NCBI GenBank assembly: GCA_029964075.1
Contig: CM057130.1
Location: forward strand, 6,014,001 to 6,078,000
Length of the DNA: 64,000 nucleotides
Direction: 5' to 3'
Source of the DNA: Patiria pectinifera
Taxonomy: Eukaryota > Echinodermata > Asteroidea > Valvatida > Asterinidae
The notes below the pieces were generated by a model. That model made no database searches, had not been told where the DNA came from, and saw only the letters and a program-made list of their open reading frames with translations. Below are positions 23,595-35,900 of this stretch, one piece after another (the stretch's first letter is position 1; every line of letters starts with the position of its first letter). The position numbers and the translations under genes were made by a program.

Positions 23595-26500
23595 ATCTAC
23601 AATGCAATAGATGATGGATGCGTATGACGATAACAATTAATGTCTATTATTTTATTGTGTAATAAACAGTGCAGCAAATTAACGACATCTTATTAGACTA
23701 AAATCTCCTCGTATTAGACTGAAAGGTGTAATGACATCTGATTGAAAAATGCAAAAAAAGAAATGTATACATGTTCCTGCTACAAGGACTAAATTTAACT
23801 TTAAAACTCAAACTATGTCTGCGTATATTAATAAATTGCGTACATTATTGTTGAAAAAAAATACATTTTTAAAAAGATCACCCACTTCATTTAAAAAGAA
23901 TCATAAAAACGAATGCAGCATTCACATTTTAACTAACAATGCTTGGTTGTGAGCATCTCATGTTACAGAATATTACATGCATTCTGGCCGGTTGGCTATC
24001 ACGTCATACCATCATATATCATACCACATTATGTACTGCAGCAGAATATTGGGAGTAGGCTTTAGACTGAGTGTAAAAAAAAACACAATGCGTTTAAGTG
24101 TCGTTAAATCGCCTACACGCCAATCAGCTGTTGCATGGTGGGCCCAAGAGGGGAATTATGGTCAGTCCGTGCGGTCATTAATCAATAAAACAGGAAGACT
24201 AACCCCAGTTGACCACATTACATAAGGGTGTGATAGCTCTGACATCATCTCTTCAAAACAATATTGTTGGTTTTAGTTAGTATAATCTTCAGAATTGAAC
24301 CCCAAAGAGACCTAGACGTTCTCGTCCATTAACGTCAGTTTTCATCAACAATGCGTCACGACTGTATTGATGTCGCACTTTGTGAAGATCTGAATAATGG
24401 ATGGTTTGGGAAATGGGTGGCTTGTTGCCAAAGTTTTCGTTGATAAATGCTTATGCGTATTGGTAAAACCATAATGCAAGTCAAAATAATCTGATTTTTT
24501 TACAACAATCACTGGATTAATGTGACAAAATTGTCCTGAAGTCGTGTCCCTTAGACCTTTAAGAATTTGTACCCGTTTCAAACAAACAATCCTCGGTAAA
24601 TCTTTTGATTCAGATTTGGCGTCGACAGAAAGGAGCAACAACCCTGATAAATTAATTTACATTGTGTTCGCCCAGCACAAATGTCATTTTCGCCCCAAAT
24701 CACAAAATTATCTGCCAAATAAAAAGCCCCAATACGATACTTTAAGTCTACCTGTCCACCTTCACAAAAAGAAAGAAATCCTGGTTACAGCGCTGCTTGG
24801 TAGCTGATTTTACAAAGTATCGTAAGACCCATAGACAAAAACAAAATGCAGAAAAAGTAAAAGTCACCATGTGTTAACTTTTTTCACAGATAAAAAGTTG
24901 AAATTGGAAATCTGTTTATCTTTTTAATCTAAAGGACGGTTCTAGCCGTTGGCTGATTGGAAGCCGATTTTCAGGTGCCGCAAGGAGGAAAGATCTTATT
25001 GACGAGTATCTGGAACCAAAAAAAAATAAGAGAAAAAGAAGAGCGATTAGATCAACAAAGTGTTCTGGTCTGTTTGGGCAAACCAAAAACTGGGGAAAAT
25101 CAAATAGGCTTCAGGGATACTTGACCGCAAATTCAAATAACAATCGGAACGTTCATGGATAAAGGCAAAGAAATCAGAAGAATCCTTAACCTTTTTTCTC
25201 CTGGTTTTTTTTCCCCAAATAATACCAAAGGATTATCTCGATTGTTCCCCGCTCGGGACATTTTCGGAAGAGTTCGTGTGTGGGGAAGTCTCAGTTAAAA
25301 ACTTTTACGAATTAAAAACTCCACGAGATACGTTCCACGCAATTAATAAAAAACCCATTATTAAACAGTGCAGGGCAATGAAATGGGAGGGGAAAATATA
25401 TGGACAATGCCTTTTTAAAATGTTGAAACATCCTTAAATCTAGACAACCATTTAACATAATACCTTTACACAATACAGGTTCATAGAGGCCAATATATAT
25501 TGCCGTCATTGTTCCTATACCTTGCCCCAAAATATTGAGATTATCTCGTATTCAATACCTGGTTGGATGCGAAAGCCATTACAAACCATACGTTTACTGA
25601 TTAATTTTTCACTGTTCTATTTCTTGTATCGGATCGATCAACGGCACTCATCAAATAATTTACAGACACAAAGAGCAATCTTTCAATGATGTTAAAGGCG
25701 TCCCTTCCAGGGAAATACATGCCCCCTCTCCCCCTTAATCACTGCCCATGAATCAAACAAACGTACCAGGTTAACAAGCATATAAATACTTCTAAATTAA
25801 ATCATCAAAAATGAAGACATGCAGAGGGTAAGGAGATGATTCCATTTCTAGTATTAATTGCCAGCTCCGTAAGAAACGAGGTTGCTCAAATAGACTTCTT
25901 GAAATAAAGGCCACGTCAAAGCTAAAACTGGGCCTGAAAAGTTATATTTTGTGCACCTTGTTGATGAGTGAACGAGCAAACGACCCTCCCCTTCCAGAAA
26001 TGCTCAGAATCCATAATACAGGACGTCAGAAAAGCAAGGTCGATATTTTTTTCTGATAGTTACAACCGCGTAATGAGCGAACAAACGAACGGTATATCGG
26101 TGAGCGAGCCCCAAGTGGCGGGCGAGTTTCCCGCGAAATACGGCCGGTAACGAAATCTCCGCCACACGATGAAGGCCAGGGGGCCCAAGCGTGGTGTAGC
26201 CACCGTTCCCAAGGCTCTGATTAGGATCTGTTGGAGTTCACAATTAAATTCAAAGGTAACTCCCGGGAGGATGTGCCCCCACAGCAGGCGTGGGGGACGA
26301 TCTTGTTAGTGACCGGGCGGATGGTTCCGTTTGTTTCGATTGTCCCCTTTGACGTTTTGTGGCCCCCGCTAATCGGGTGGCCTTTTGTTCTTCACTTTCG
26401 AATTCACGGGGTTTTTTTTAAGTTTCGAATTTTTTATTAAGTTGACTTTTATAAAAACCAGTGGCGGTGTGCCAGTTTAAAAGGGGGAATGATACTCAAT

Positions 26501-27640
26501 CCCAAATGTCTCCATGTATTTGGGGGGAAACAACATTTTTAAAATTGCAGAACATGTTTTTTTTTAATAGCCTATAGTTATTCTTATTCAAACATTTCTA
26601 CAATCACCCTGAAAAGTTTAAGTTGGTATATACGTGCTTTGTCTAGGTTTCGATTTTTTTTTCCGAACGAAATTTAAAGGAATATAAAATCCTGTAACAA
26701 ATAAATTTGCTTGTTTGTTTTTGCAGGCCTTTATACAGTTTCAAGAGTGGTTTTAATGGCGCGCTCTAATTCAGAAGTTGCGCACACTAATCAGAACGAA
26801 TTAGGAGCGTCCCGCTCTTAGTTCAAAAGATGAAATTAATTAACTGATTACTTGTCGTGGGCCGATTTTTTTCGTGCGATGTCTCATTGTAAAGCACATA
26901 ATAAATGTAATGCTAGAAAATGATCAATTCAATTTGAAAATCTATTTTTCAAGGTTCCACACCCAAAAATCACGTATACACCAATTTTAACCCAAAATAA
27001 ATTCTAAAATCGGCAAATAGTTTTCGACATATTGCAAATAAAAAATAATTACAAGTATAAAAACAATCTTCTTTACAGGACTGATTTGACTTTGTGGTAA
27101 TCAATTTACCTAAAGTCTAGATTTGTTTTATTTCTTAATCGTTTTCAGATTATGAATGCCACCCTAAAATTCCAAACATTTGTAATGCAACATTTCATTT
27201 ATACAACACAGGAAACACAATTCAATGAAATCAATAAAGCTTAGTTATCACGGCCTACCAAAAGACCTTTCGGTTGCACACAGGCAGTTCATTTGGAAGC
27301 GAGTCCGTATTTTGTTTGATACGACGACGAAAGCAGATATCGCCCCCCTTACTTATTGAAAATCAAGAATGTTAACCTGCAGCAATTTTCCTAGTTTTTG
27401 CAATAAACATCAAAGCGAGTTGTGTCCGTTCTTCCCCATTCCTTTCCGATGATCCCCCCCCCAAATTTGTAGAAATATTTCCTAACCGGAAAAAGACGAG
27501 AATTCTACGCCAATCATTTCAGATGGGAGGCTTGTTTCTCCCATTCAATTATTATTTAAAATTTATTTTGGATGTAGTATGTAATGCGAGGGCGCCACCA
27601 TGAGCCACACTGCGAGTCATCAGGGACCGTTAAAAAAGAT
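23595..27640. other. No supported gene
   Basis: Only short chance frames. A GC-richer patch at 26050-26300 has no recognisable exon. No clear repeats seen by eye. Confidence 0.45.
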
Positions 27641-27644
27641 GCGG

Positions 27645-28036
27645 TACGGCCAGTATCACAACTCCAGTGGTACACTTATGATTTATTCGTACGCCAACGG
27701 GCCAGTTTGTTTATTCATTAGAACAGAACAATGATATCAAGAACATTGTTGTTATTTAGTGAACCCGTTACATTACAGCATTTTTAAGAACGGTTGTCGT
27801 CGAGCTACCACAGTAGCCTGGTGGATAGCGAGATGAGCTATGGATACAAAGATCCCTGGTTCGAATCCACGTCGCTGCTCAATTACATCGGCTATTTTTC
27901 TTCTCGGAGTTAATCGTTGAGATAATTTTAATTTAAGGGGAAAAGAGAACGAGAACCTAAGTGTCCTGCAATGATTCAAAGGAAGAACATAAAGTATATC
28001 ATAAGTGGTACCACTGGAGTTGTGATACTGGCGCTA
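27645..28036 (+). mobile_element. tRNA-like SINE core inside terminal inverted repeats (type 1)
   Basis: Ends are inverted repeats of about 38 bases: GCCAGTATCACAACTCCAGT on the left and its complement on the right. Between them is a core also found at 43, 46 and 57 kb: AACAATGATATCAAGA ... GTGGATAGCGAGATGAG, a B box GGTTCGAATCC (27858-27868), CGTTGAGATAATTTTAATTT. The core looks tRNA-derived with an internal polymerase III promoter. Its inverted-repeat ends differ from those of the other copies. Confidence 0.75.
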
Positions 28037-28511
28037 CCTAAAAGATGCGCGTACGGGACACGTATTATGCAGCTCGGAAAACGGTCATTTAATCACTATT
28101 GCTTGGGTTTTTTTTATCTGGCCTATTATCAGAAACGTGCATCTCACATCAAAATGTGTGATGTGGATAAACCACCGCCCAAAATGGCGATATACCAGGC
28201 CTTTTTCTCTGAGCTATACACTTATCTCGTAGGCGCCTCATTTCTTATAGAGCATTACAATTAAATCACCATTTTGTGTGATAATTTCACCAGACGTTAT
28301 ATAATACATATCCAATTGTTTGGTTGTGGGATGTGCATTGCCGACAGTGTAACTGATGAAGGCAAAATTGTGATTTAATTGGCAAGTTTCCCTAGCCGCT
28401 TACGCGTATCTCGTATAGGCGCATTGTTTCTATTGATGTCCCTATTATTACGCTGCAGGTAGCCACAGTTTGGCATTACTCTGTTGGGGACTAAAAACCC
28501 ATGGTCACAAC

Positions 28512-28976
28512 ATAGGCGTAGCCAGCCGGGGGAGAGGTAAGGGGGTATTTACCCCCCCCCCAATATTTGGTAAAGACTGCCCTTTTCAATTCAAGTGCCC
28601 TTTTTTTCAACAGCTTTTACCCCCAAAACAAAAAATTTGTAAAGAGTGCCTTTTTTTAACAAGTGCCCTTTTTCTGAACAAGTGGTGTGTGTTTTTTAAG
28701 AAGTCCTGCCTTTTTTTTGTGCCATCGGCCATTCCGCGTGCCTTTCTTGTTTAATTTCACGCATGTATCGCCCTGAAAAGGACCATATATTGTCCGTTAG
28801 TGTGCATTATCGTCGGTTTTAAATAGCGCCCCCCCCCCCCAACCCACACTATTGGATTTTACGAAGGCCAAGTGTCCAGAGAAAAAAAAGGTGTCCTACA
28901 TTTCGGCACGGATGAGCAGGTGACCTTTTCAAGAAATTGTTACACTTCTAATAAAAATGACCTTACTACGCCACTG
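28512..28976. mobile_element. GGCGTAGCCAG-ended transposon with C runs
   Basis: Terminal inverted repeats ATAGGCGTAGCCAG and, inverted, CAGTGGCGTAGTAAG, flanked by the 6-base direct repeat CACAAC (28506-28511, 28977-28982). The inside is C-run and TGCCCTTTTT-rich without coding capacity. Confidence 0.7.
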
Positions 28977-29100
28977 CACAACCAGAGTCTTACGATGAGA
29001 CAACAAAACCTCTTTCCCGCAACATATTTCAAAGTTTGACCACGACTATTTCCTGTTACCTTAAGCGTGTGGATCAAGAAAAGCGTCCAGGTTAACGTAG

Positions 29101-29199
29101 TTAACGTAGCTCATTCTGATCGGAAGAGGGCGCTGTTTGCACTGGCCAGTCGTCGCCAATCCGCCCATCAGAGTCTGGTGTTCGGTCGGGGGTTTGAGC
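29101..29199 (-). CDS. Candidate terminal exon of the Reeler gene
   Basis: Downstream of exon 9 the first phase-0-compatible open segment I find follows a long pyrimidine tract (CTCTCACTTTTACTTTC...) and the acceptor CGAAAAAG. It encodes 32 hydrophilic residues (AQTPDRTPDSDGRIGDDWPV, then QTAPSSDQNELR) and a TAA stop. Composition fits the rest of the protein and the phase is right. Against it: no cysteine, no AATAAA signal soon after, and the AGAGGGCGCTGTT stretch inside looks like dispersed-repeat sequence. Confidence 0.28.
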   Translation of the reverse strand, partial: AQTPDRTPDSDGRIGDDWPVQTAPSSDQNELR

Positions 29200-29830
29200 C
29201 TTTTTCGAGAAAAGTTGAAAGTAAAAGTGAGAGTTGATCAATATTTAAAAAATGGCTAGAAGAAATTTCATAGCAATCTACTGAACGGACACATCTTGAA
29301 CGCCTTCGTAACACAACACTTCATACGATGACTATTTGGTAAAATGTCACAAGGGTCTATTCGCGTCTGATTATGCAACTCCAGTATCAAAACATTATTC
29401 CAGGAAATACTTTGCTATTTGTAATCATTGATATGAAGACAATTTTGTGCGGAGGGTTGCTAAGAACTGTATAGTGGAGCCGATGTAGGAAACCCTAATC
29501 AGATCAGAGTGGATGCAATCACATACCATACCGGCCTCGTCACTGGCGTGTATTTTGCAGGGGATATGTTTCTTTGGGGGGCCTAATTTCCTGGGGAAGC
29601 ATTCAAAGTTTTTAACAACAACAAAACCTATTTTGCAGTCCCTAAGCGGGTACAAGGGTGCACAAGTGGGAGGGGCAAACGCCTCGAACGGTAGGGGGCA
29701 TGCACCACCTTTTTCCTTTTTTACGCAACTGCACGACAACCCACTTTAACGACCTAAGTTTAGCGTAAGACCAGTAATCATGTCTTCATGAACATTAGTT
29801 ATAGTGGGGCATCTTCCTTGTAAAACTCAC

Positions 29831-29939
29831 CTCACGAAATCCATCAATCGGTCGCTCCCCGTTCACGCAGCTGTACCGCTCCTCACCCGTGACGTCACAA
29901 CAGGCCTCAGGGAATGGAAGATGTCGTCTCCGTGGGCCG
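29831..29939 (-). CDS. Exon 9: cysteine module 13
   Basis: A 109-base exon, acceptor AAACCACAG and donor GTGAGT, entering in phase 2 and leaving in phase 0. It encodes SGPRRRHLPFPEACCDVTGE followed by ERYSCVNGERPIDGFRE. The CC-x9-C core with the Glu-Arg-Tyr-x-Cys ending is very like module 9 (CCQLEDQERYQC). If the donor were not used, translation would run only a further ten codons or so to a stop, giving a possible alternative end. The next coding exon must start in phase 0. Confidence 0.82.
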
Positions 29940-32900
29940 CTGTGGTTTTGGAAAATTAAGAGTCTTAGCATTTTATCAACATTTTTACATAATTCATAGC
30001 AATTGATATTTTGTTACAGAAACAAGCGAAGAGGACAAGTTTAGTTGGGGTCTACCCGATGTTCGCCAATACCTATGTTCCCCAATACCGATGTTCCCCG
30101 AAATCCTTAGGATTAGGATTAGGGTTAAGGTTAGGGTTAGGGTTAGCGTTGGGGAACATCGGTATTCTGGAACATAGGTATTGGAGAACATAGCTATAGG
30201 GGAACATAGGTATTGGGGAACATAGGCATGCACCCTTTTAGTTTATACCAAGGCTACAATTAATTGTAGTTTATTTCTTGAAGTTTTTCTTCGCAAATTC
30301 GAATTATTGGCGGCTCGACAATAATTCGGCTCTTGCGCAGGGCGGGTTTATTCATTTTGTGCGTTTCATGAAAACCTTTCTCAAAGAAATAAAGACGCTC
30401 TAAGTCGGAAAAAGAGAGTTTGTGTTGTTAAAACAAAACAAATGCCTACCAGTTGAACTTTTCTTTTCTTAAAGAGTACGGGCACATATTCAATGATTAC
30501 AAAATCTGGTTTTCTTTAAACGAAGTTTATGTGGGCGCTCACCTTCTGATTGCTGAACATCTTTGGTCGGCGAGACTGCCTCTGATTCGTTTCACACAGC
30601 GCATGCGCTCAGCCTCCTCCTCCATTACACAACAGTCACGGAGGGACTCAGTGATGGATGCTCGATCTCCCATGGCAACTGCAGTTCCGCGCTGTTCTTG
30701 CCCTGATAAAAACATTATTAGATTTTCAGTCTTGGGAAAGTACCTTTTGTTTCAATGTAAAAAAATCCTCAAATTTTTGGGAAACGCTGTTTTGTAGTTT
30801 GCACGACTTTCTCAAAGTGCTTAATTTGAATAAAGTTTTGCGTTCTGTATAAAAGGGGCGTAACTGAGTTCTCAATATTGATATTGATGCGAGCGAGGGA
30901 AATGGGGATGACCAAAATCCAAAATTGCCCGGCCGTGGAAATTCGAAAAAGGGGTGGGGCTGGACACAACATTATATTAAGGAACGCTCTTCAGGATATA
31001 GATGTATATCAATATGTACAATCGGGCTTACATCAAAATGACCTATTTTAAAAGCTTTGTTTCTTGGTTGTTAAGATGTTTAAAAAAAATACCTCGAAAT
31101 CCGCAATTTTTGTTCTCATTACAAAAAAGTGGGGGGATGATTCAAAAGCCCATCCCCCCTGTCAAAAAGTGTGGGGGGGGGTATATATTCCTCATTCCCC
31201 GGGATTTACGCCCCTAGATGAGCTATACGAAAGACCAAATGTTGTACTATATGACCAACGTCTGGGGAAAATACTTTACCAATTCTTTTATTGCCCAGAG
31301 AGTTTTTACAGCTTTAAGCATGTATCATTGGATAACCCCCAAAAGTCAGTGGTGCCTACCTTCCATTATGATTTCGTTGCTGGTCTCCAGAAAGTCACCA
31401 AATGCGCCGACGGCTACTCGGCCCACGATTTTCACACACATGGCTTGTACACGGCGATCGCTCCAAAGGCCACGGTAGATAGCCTTTATACGCCGGTGCC
31501 GGGGCCTCGTTCGCCCGGACCCAGAAGACGTTCGGCGTGGAGTACGAGTCCAGTCCCACTCACCACTGGTCACCCCGGTTGGCAACCGATCTGTACTTCT
31601 CTTTGGCCGTTCACCTTTCCCAGCATCATTCCTTCCTCGGTCATCTTTTTGTTCCAATCGATCAACATCCTCTTCTTCCTCTTCATCATCCTCTTCTTCC
31701 TCTTCAGACTCGTTTGCTTCATACGGCGTGAGGGCGCCCTGCATGGCTGACTGGTCTTCGTCTGACTGGTCTGTGAAATTAGCGACTCTCTGTTTGATGA
31801 AGCATTGGTGACGGTGTTTTCCCTTCAGTGGGCAACAGCTGTCGATCTGTTCCGATGTTAAGCTGAAGTTTCCCATCTGATCCATGACGACTTCCGTGTC
31901 GCATAACAGATCGAGTACGGCGTTTTGTAGATTCTTTAGGCAGGTGCCAAACTTAGGTCCTTTGAGCTGGCAGCAAGAGCTTAGTCTCTCGTGAATAGAG
32001 TAGGAATCGTTCAAAAGTTGACTTCCTGTATCGTTGTGTCCCCCGTGCAAGTACATGTCAGACCTGCGGCCTTGCTTTCCTTTACGTTTCCAAAGCCCTC
32101 TCGAACCATCTCTTCCTTGTTCGGTGCTCACTGATGTATCATTCTGAGATTCATCATCATACCCACTAACCTCTCCATAACCTTTATTGGTTCTGTTCTG
32201 ACGTCCGAAGTGCCCCCTCTCGTGATGTCTGTTTAGTCGACCAACGCCTCTTTCTACCTCCATTTCTTCACCTTCGTCTTGGTGAACCCTGTCTGAACCT
32301 TCCTGTGACTCTGGATCCCTACGTCTTCCTGCCCCTTTCTTCGGAGCTTTATCAGGTCGTTTACTTTCTCTTCTTCTACCGTTTTGTCTTTTCTCATCGT
32401 CTTCCCTCTCTCTAAAGACTTTGTCTGTTTGCATGTCTGGGCTGTCTGACGATGTGTGCTCCCTGTCTCTAATTCTTTTGACATCTCTTACATGACGTTC
32501 CTTTATATCTTGTCGTCGCCCGCCTTCTTTCATTCTTGATCCTAATTCTCCACTGTTCATATTATGTTTGTTTTGATGCTTGGGACCTTTCCGGTTTCCT
32601 TTCTTCCCGTGTCCTTTTGGTTTCAATTTGCCGCCTCCTTTTTGTCCTTTTCGTCGTTCTTGGCTTTCTTCCTCCTCTTTGTTGGACTTTTTGCTGAACT
32701 TATGGAATGGTGGTAGACGTGTACTTTGCAAAAAGTCCAAAACATCAGCGACATCACCGCTGTCTAATCCATCAACACGGTCGCATATTTCCTGCTTGGC
32801 GTCCCCAATATTAAGTCCTTTACGGTGATGCTTGGGTTTCTGTTTTCTCCCCAGCTCTTGGCTCTCGTATTCGATCTCATCAGCGTCCCTGTGATCTGCA

Positions 32901-35900
32901 CCCGTAGATATCACACACTGGTATCTCTCTTGATCTTCAAGTTGACAGCAGGCATGGTCTGGATTAAGGTAATCAGCAGGATGGCCCTCATCCGGTATCT
33001 CTCCCAAGTGTCCGACCTGGTACACGACGTCCACGTCTTGCCCGGAGCAGACCTTGTTCGTGTAAGCCCGGAAGACCTGCAGCAAACAGCGGTACTTCCT
33101 GTCGCCACGGCTCTTGCAACACTCGAAGACACTTTGTCTCTCAGGAAAATCATTCATCTCAAGTCCATCCATCCCTCTGCACAGGTTGTCCATTCTCCTC
33201 AGCTCTCCTTCTCCGCGGGGGTCGCTCTTTAGATCGTCAAGGTCAAGAAGCATGGGTGGTTGGTGATCAAGTAGCTTCTCCTTGTTCCTCAGCAGCTCCT
33301 TGAAACAACATGATCTTTCCTCCGTGTCCTCTTCCGTACAACACGGGTGATCGTCACTAATGGTACCGCCAAGCCGCTTGGCTAGTGGAGTGACCTCCCC
33401 TTGACAGGTGGCATGGTAGTTCTCCTTCCTTACGTTACGCAAACACCTCATTCTTCGAACCCGGCCATGATGCACACAACACTTGAGTAGATGGCTGTTT
33501 GCGTCTGGGTTGAGGCAGAGACGACTTAGGATGCGTAACTCGCGATTGGTCCTTCTCTTTTCTCTCTTTCCAACCTCTTGACAATATCTCGTTGTCTGAT
33601 TCTTTTCATCCAGTTTGTCTTCACCAGAGTCTTCAAGAGACTCCGAGTCTTCAAGAGACTCGGACGACCTCTTTGTCTGTTTCTCTTCATCCCTCATTCC
33701 TACGAAAACTGGAGAGGATTCAAACAGCTTGTCTTCTCCAGAGCCTTCAAGAGACTCCGACGAGGAGTCGCCTGACATATCTAGATCCAGTGACTGTCCA
33801 TCAGTTACATTCAGGATCACATTGATGTCGCTTCGAACTTGAGAAATGCTCAACTTGTAACCAAATGAGACGAAACATTTATATCGCCCCTCGCCATTGG
33901 CTCTACAACACTCTCTGATTCGCTTTTGCGGAGTATCTTGTCCCAATTCAACAGACTCCTCCAATACCAACGAGTGCCCCCTGTGGCACTTGTCATCGAA
34001 ACCCGATCGTACAACCTTCCCGATACACATAACCTTGTTATATAAGTCCTCAACTTTGCAGCAACTTTTCAGTCCGGGAAACTTGTTCTCCTTCCTGTTG
34101 GAGATAGCACAGAGACGTTTGGCAGGGTTTTCTGTGAGCATCGTAGACTCCTTTTCGCTCGTCGTATCTTCCTGAAGTTTCCGAGAGAAGCAAACGTAGC
34201 GAGAGCGTCCGTCATTTGAACAGCAAGACTTAGTACGAACATCCAGCGTCTTTTTAAACACTGATCGTTTGGACTGCTTCATGATTGTCTTCGGTAGGAA
34301 AAACGGGGCCGGAATCAGACCGTCACAAAACTGATCTATCGCCTGCATTTTGACTTTGTGAAAACACTGGGCTCGGCGGTTTGGTCTGGGAATGCTGCAA
34401 CAGCGCTTGGTGCGCATGACTGCTGTCGAGGACCATGACGTCAGAGCTTTTGCTTTGAACGCTCGACAAACACTGCCCATGCGCAGATTGATCCTCTCGT
34501 GCGGCGGTATTGTTTTGGCGATACATTTCTTGATTTTGCTCCCTAAAGAATATTGAAAAAAGAAAAGAAGCACCAACAGTTAAAATTAACAAAAATCAGA
34601 TCAATCTAAATTGAATTTATAAACGCTCAAACCATTTACTAAACAAAAGTAGTTGACTCAGGAACAACACGCGGTAATTGCTGTTTCCACTCAGGTTCAA
34701 ATTGCAAAGAATAAAAACTTGAGATCGTGCGTACATGTCAAATCACATGTATTTTCCTTCACATTTGGAATTTGACTTTTGTGGTAATCACATTTATCAA
34801 AATGTCTGTAGTAGTTTGAAATGATATTATTTGATTTACATCCAAACATCACTATTATAATAATGAACAATTAAAATTAACGGAAAATACAGCGATCAGG
34901 TGATGAATGGTTGAGGCTGGCAGTAAGACCAACCTTGTACGTGACCAGGTCCCCGTTGATAAACAATTAAATTGAGATATACACACACACATCCATTCTC
35001 AAAGTTGTATCCTTGTGGAGACATTTCTTTGTTCTCGTGTAGTAAAGTTTTCGAGTTTGAAAGTGAAGTTTCAAAATGCTCTTATTTTAACCAGAATTAA
35101 TTTCCTTGGCTACAATTTGGACTTAATATCCCTTTTCTAAAGCTCTTCCATTCAACCCACCTTGGAAATTCCTAGTTTTTGAGTAAAATCCATATGTCTA
35201 TTTCGTGAAAACCTTGTATACCTTGTATCTATAAAAAAAAAATTGCCCTGTGGAGACCTATACAATCTTTTGTCCCCTATTGTGGAAATGTCTCCACAAG
35301 GATACAAATTTGAGCTCACACACACACACACAAAGATAAATACTTCAACTGAAATAAATAGCCACTGTTTTCCTTTACTATGTTTTAGCGCCCGCTAGCG
35401 GCGGGCAATTGGTTCGTGTAAACCCACCTTCCCGTACACAACAGCGCCACCATCGACGACGGAGAATAGGGCTCAAGCCGGCACCGCGACGAGTCATGAA
35501 CTCCTTGCACAAACCTCTTGGGTTGCCGACTTCAGGATTCAAATCAGAAAAGTCGACATCAGTGGTGTCTTCGTCTAACTCCTCCTCATCTTGCTCGGAA
35601 CCTAAAGTGAAATGAAATAAATGACTTGGCTGGTTGCTAATATTTCACCTAAGGCTGAAAACCAGCGACGTTTTGTGAAAACAAGCCACTTATGGAATAA
35701 CAAACTTTTACCCTTTCATGGCGAAGTCTATGAAATATCTAAAAATTCAAAAACGAAAATCCCAGAGCGACTTTGTACGGTAGATAATTTAATTCTAAAC
35801 ACCAACACTAACAATGAAAATATAAATGATAAGAAGAGCACTGTTAATACAAGGTCCTGCTTATAATAAGCAAAATTTTAGGTCCAGAGTTTTAGTTTTC

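Noticed and set aside
27858..27868. Functional tRNA gene at the GGTTCGAATCC box
   Set aside because: The upstream arm does not fold into a complete cloverleaf and the same core is repeated four times inside inverted-repeat elements; it is a SINE-type core.
31064..31750. A 228-codon plus-strand open frame
   Set aside because: It crosses a dispersed G-run repeat and then runs antisense over the end of exon 7; its composition reflects the complement of the real exon.
32825..33232. Plus-strand open frames across 32.5-34.2 kb
   Set aside because: These are antisense shadows of the large minus-strand exon.
31346..34576. The 1,076-codon open frame read as an intronless protein starting at 34576
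   Set aside because: The first codons lie in a polypyrimidine tract ending in TTTAG and the last codons pass a GTAGGC donor. Exons on both sides join in exact phase and complete cysteine motifs, so it is an internal exon.
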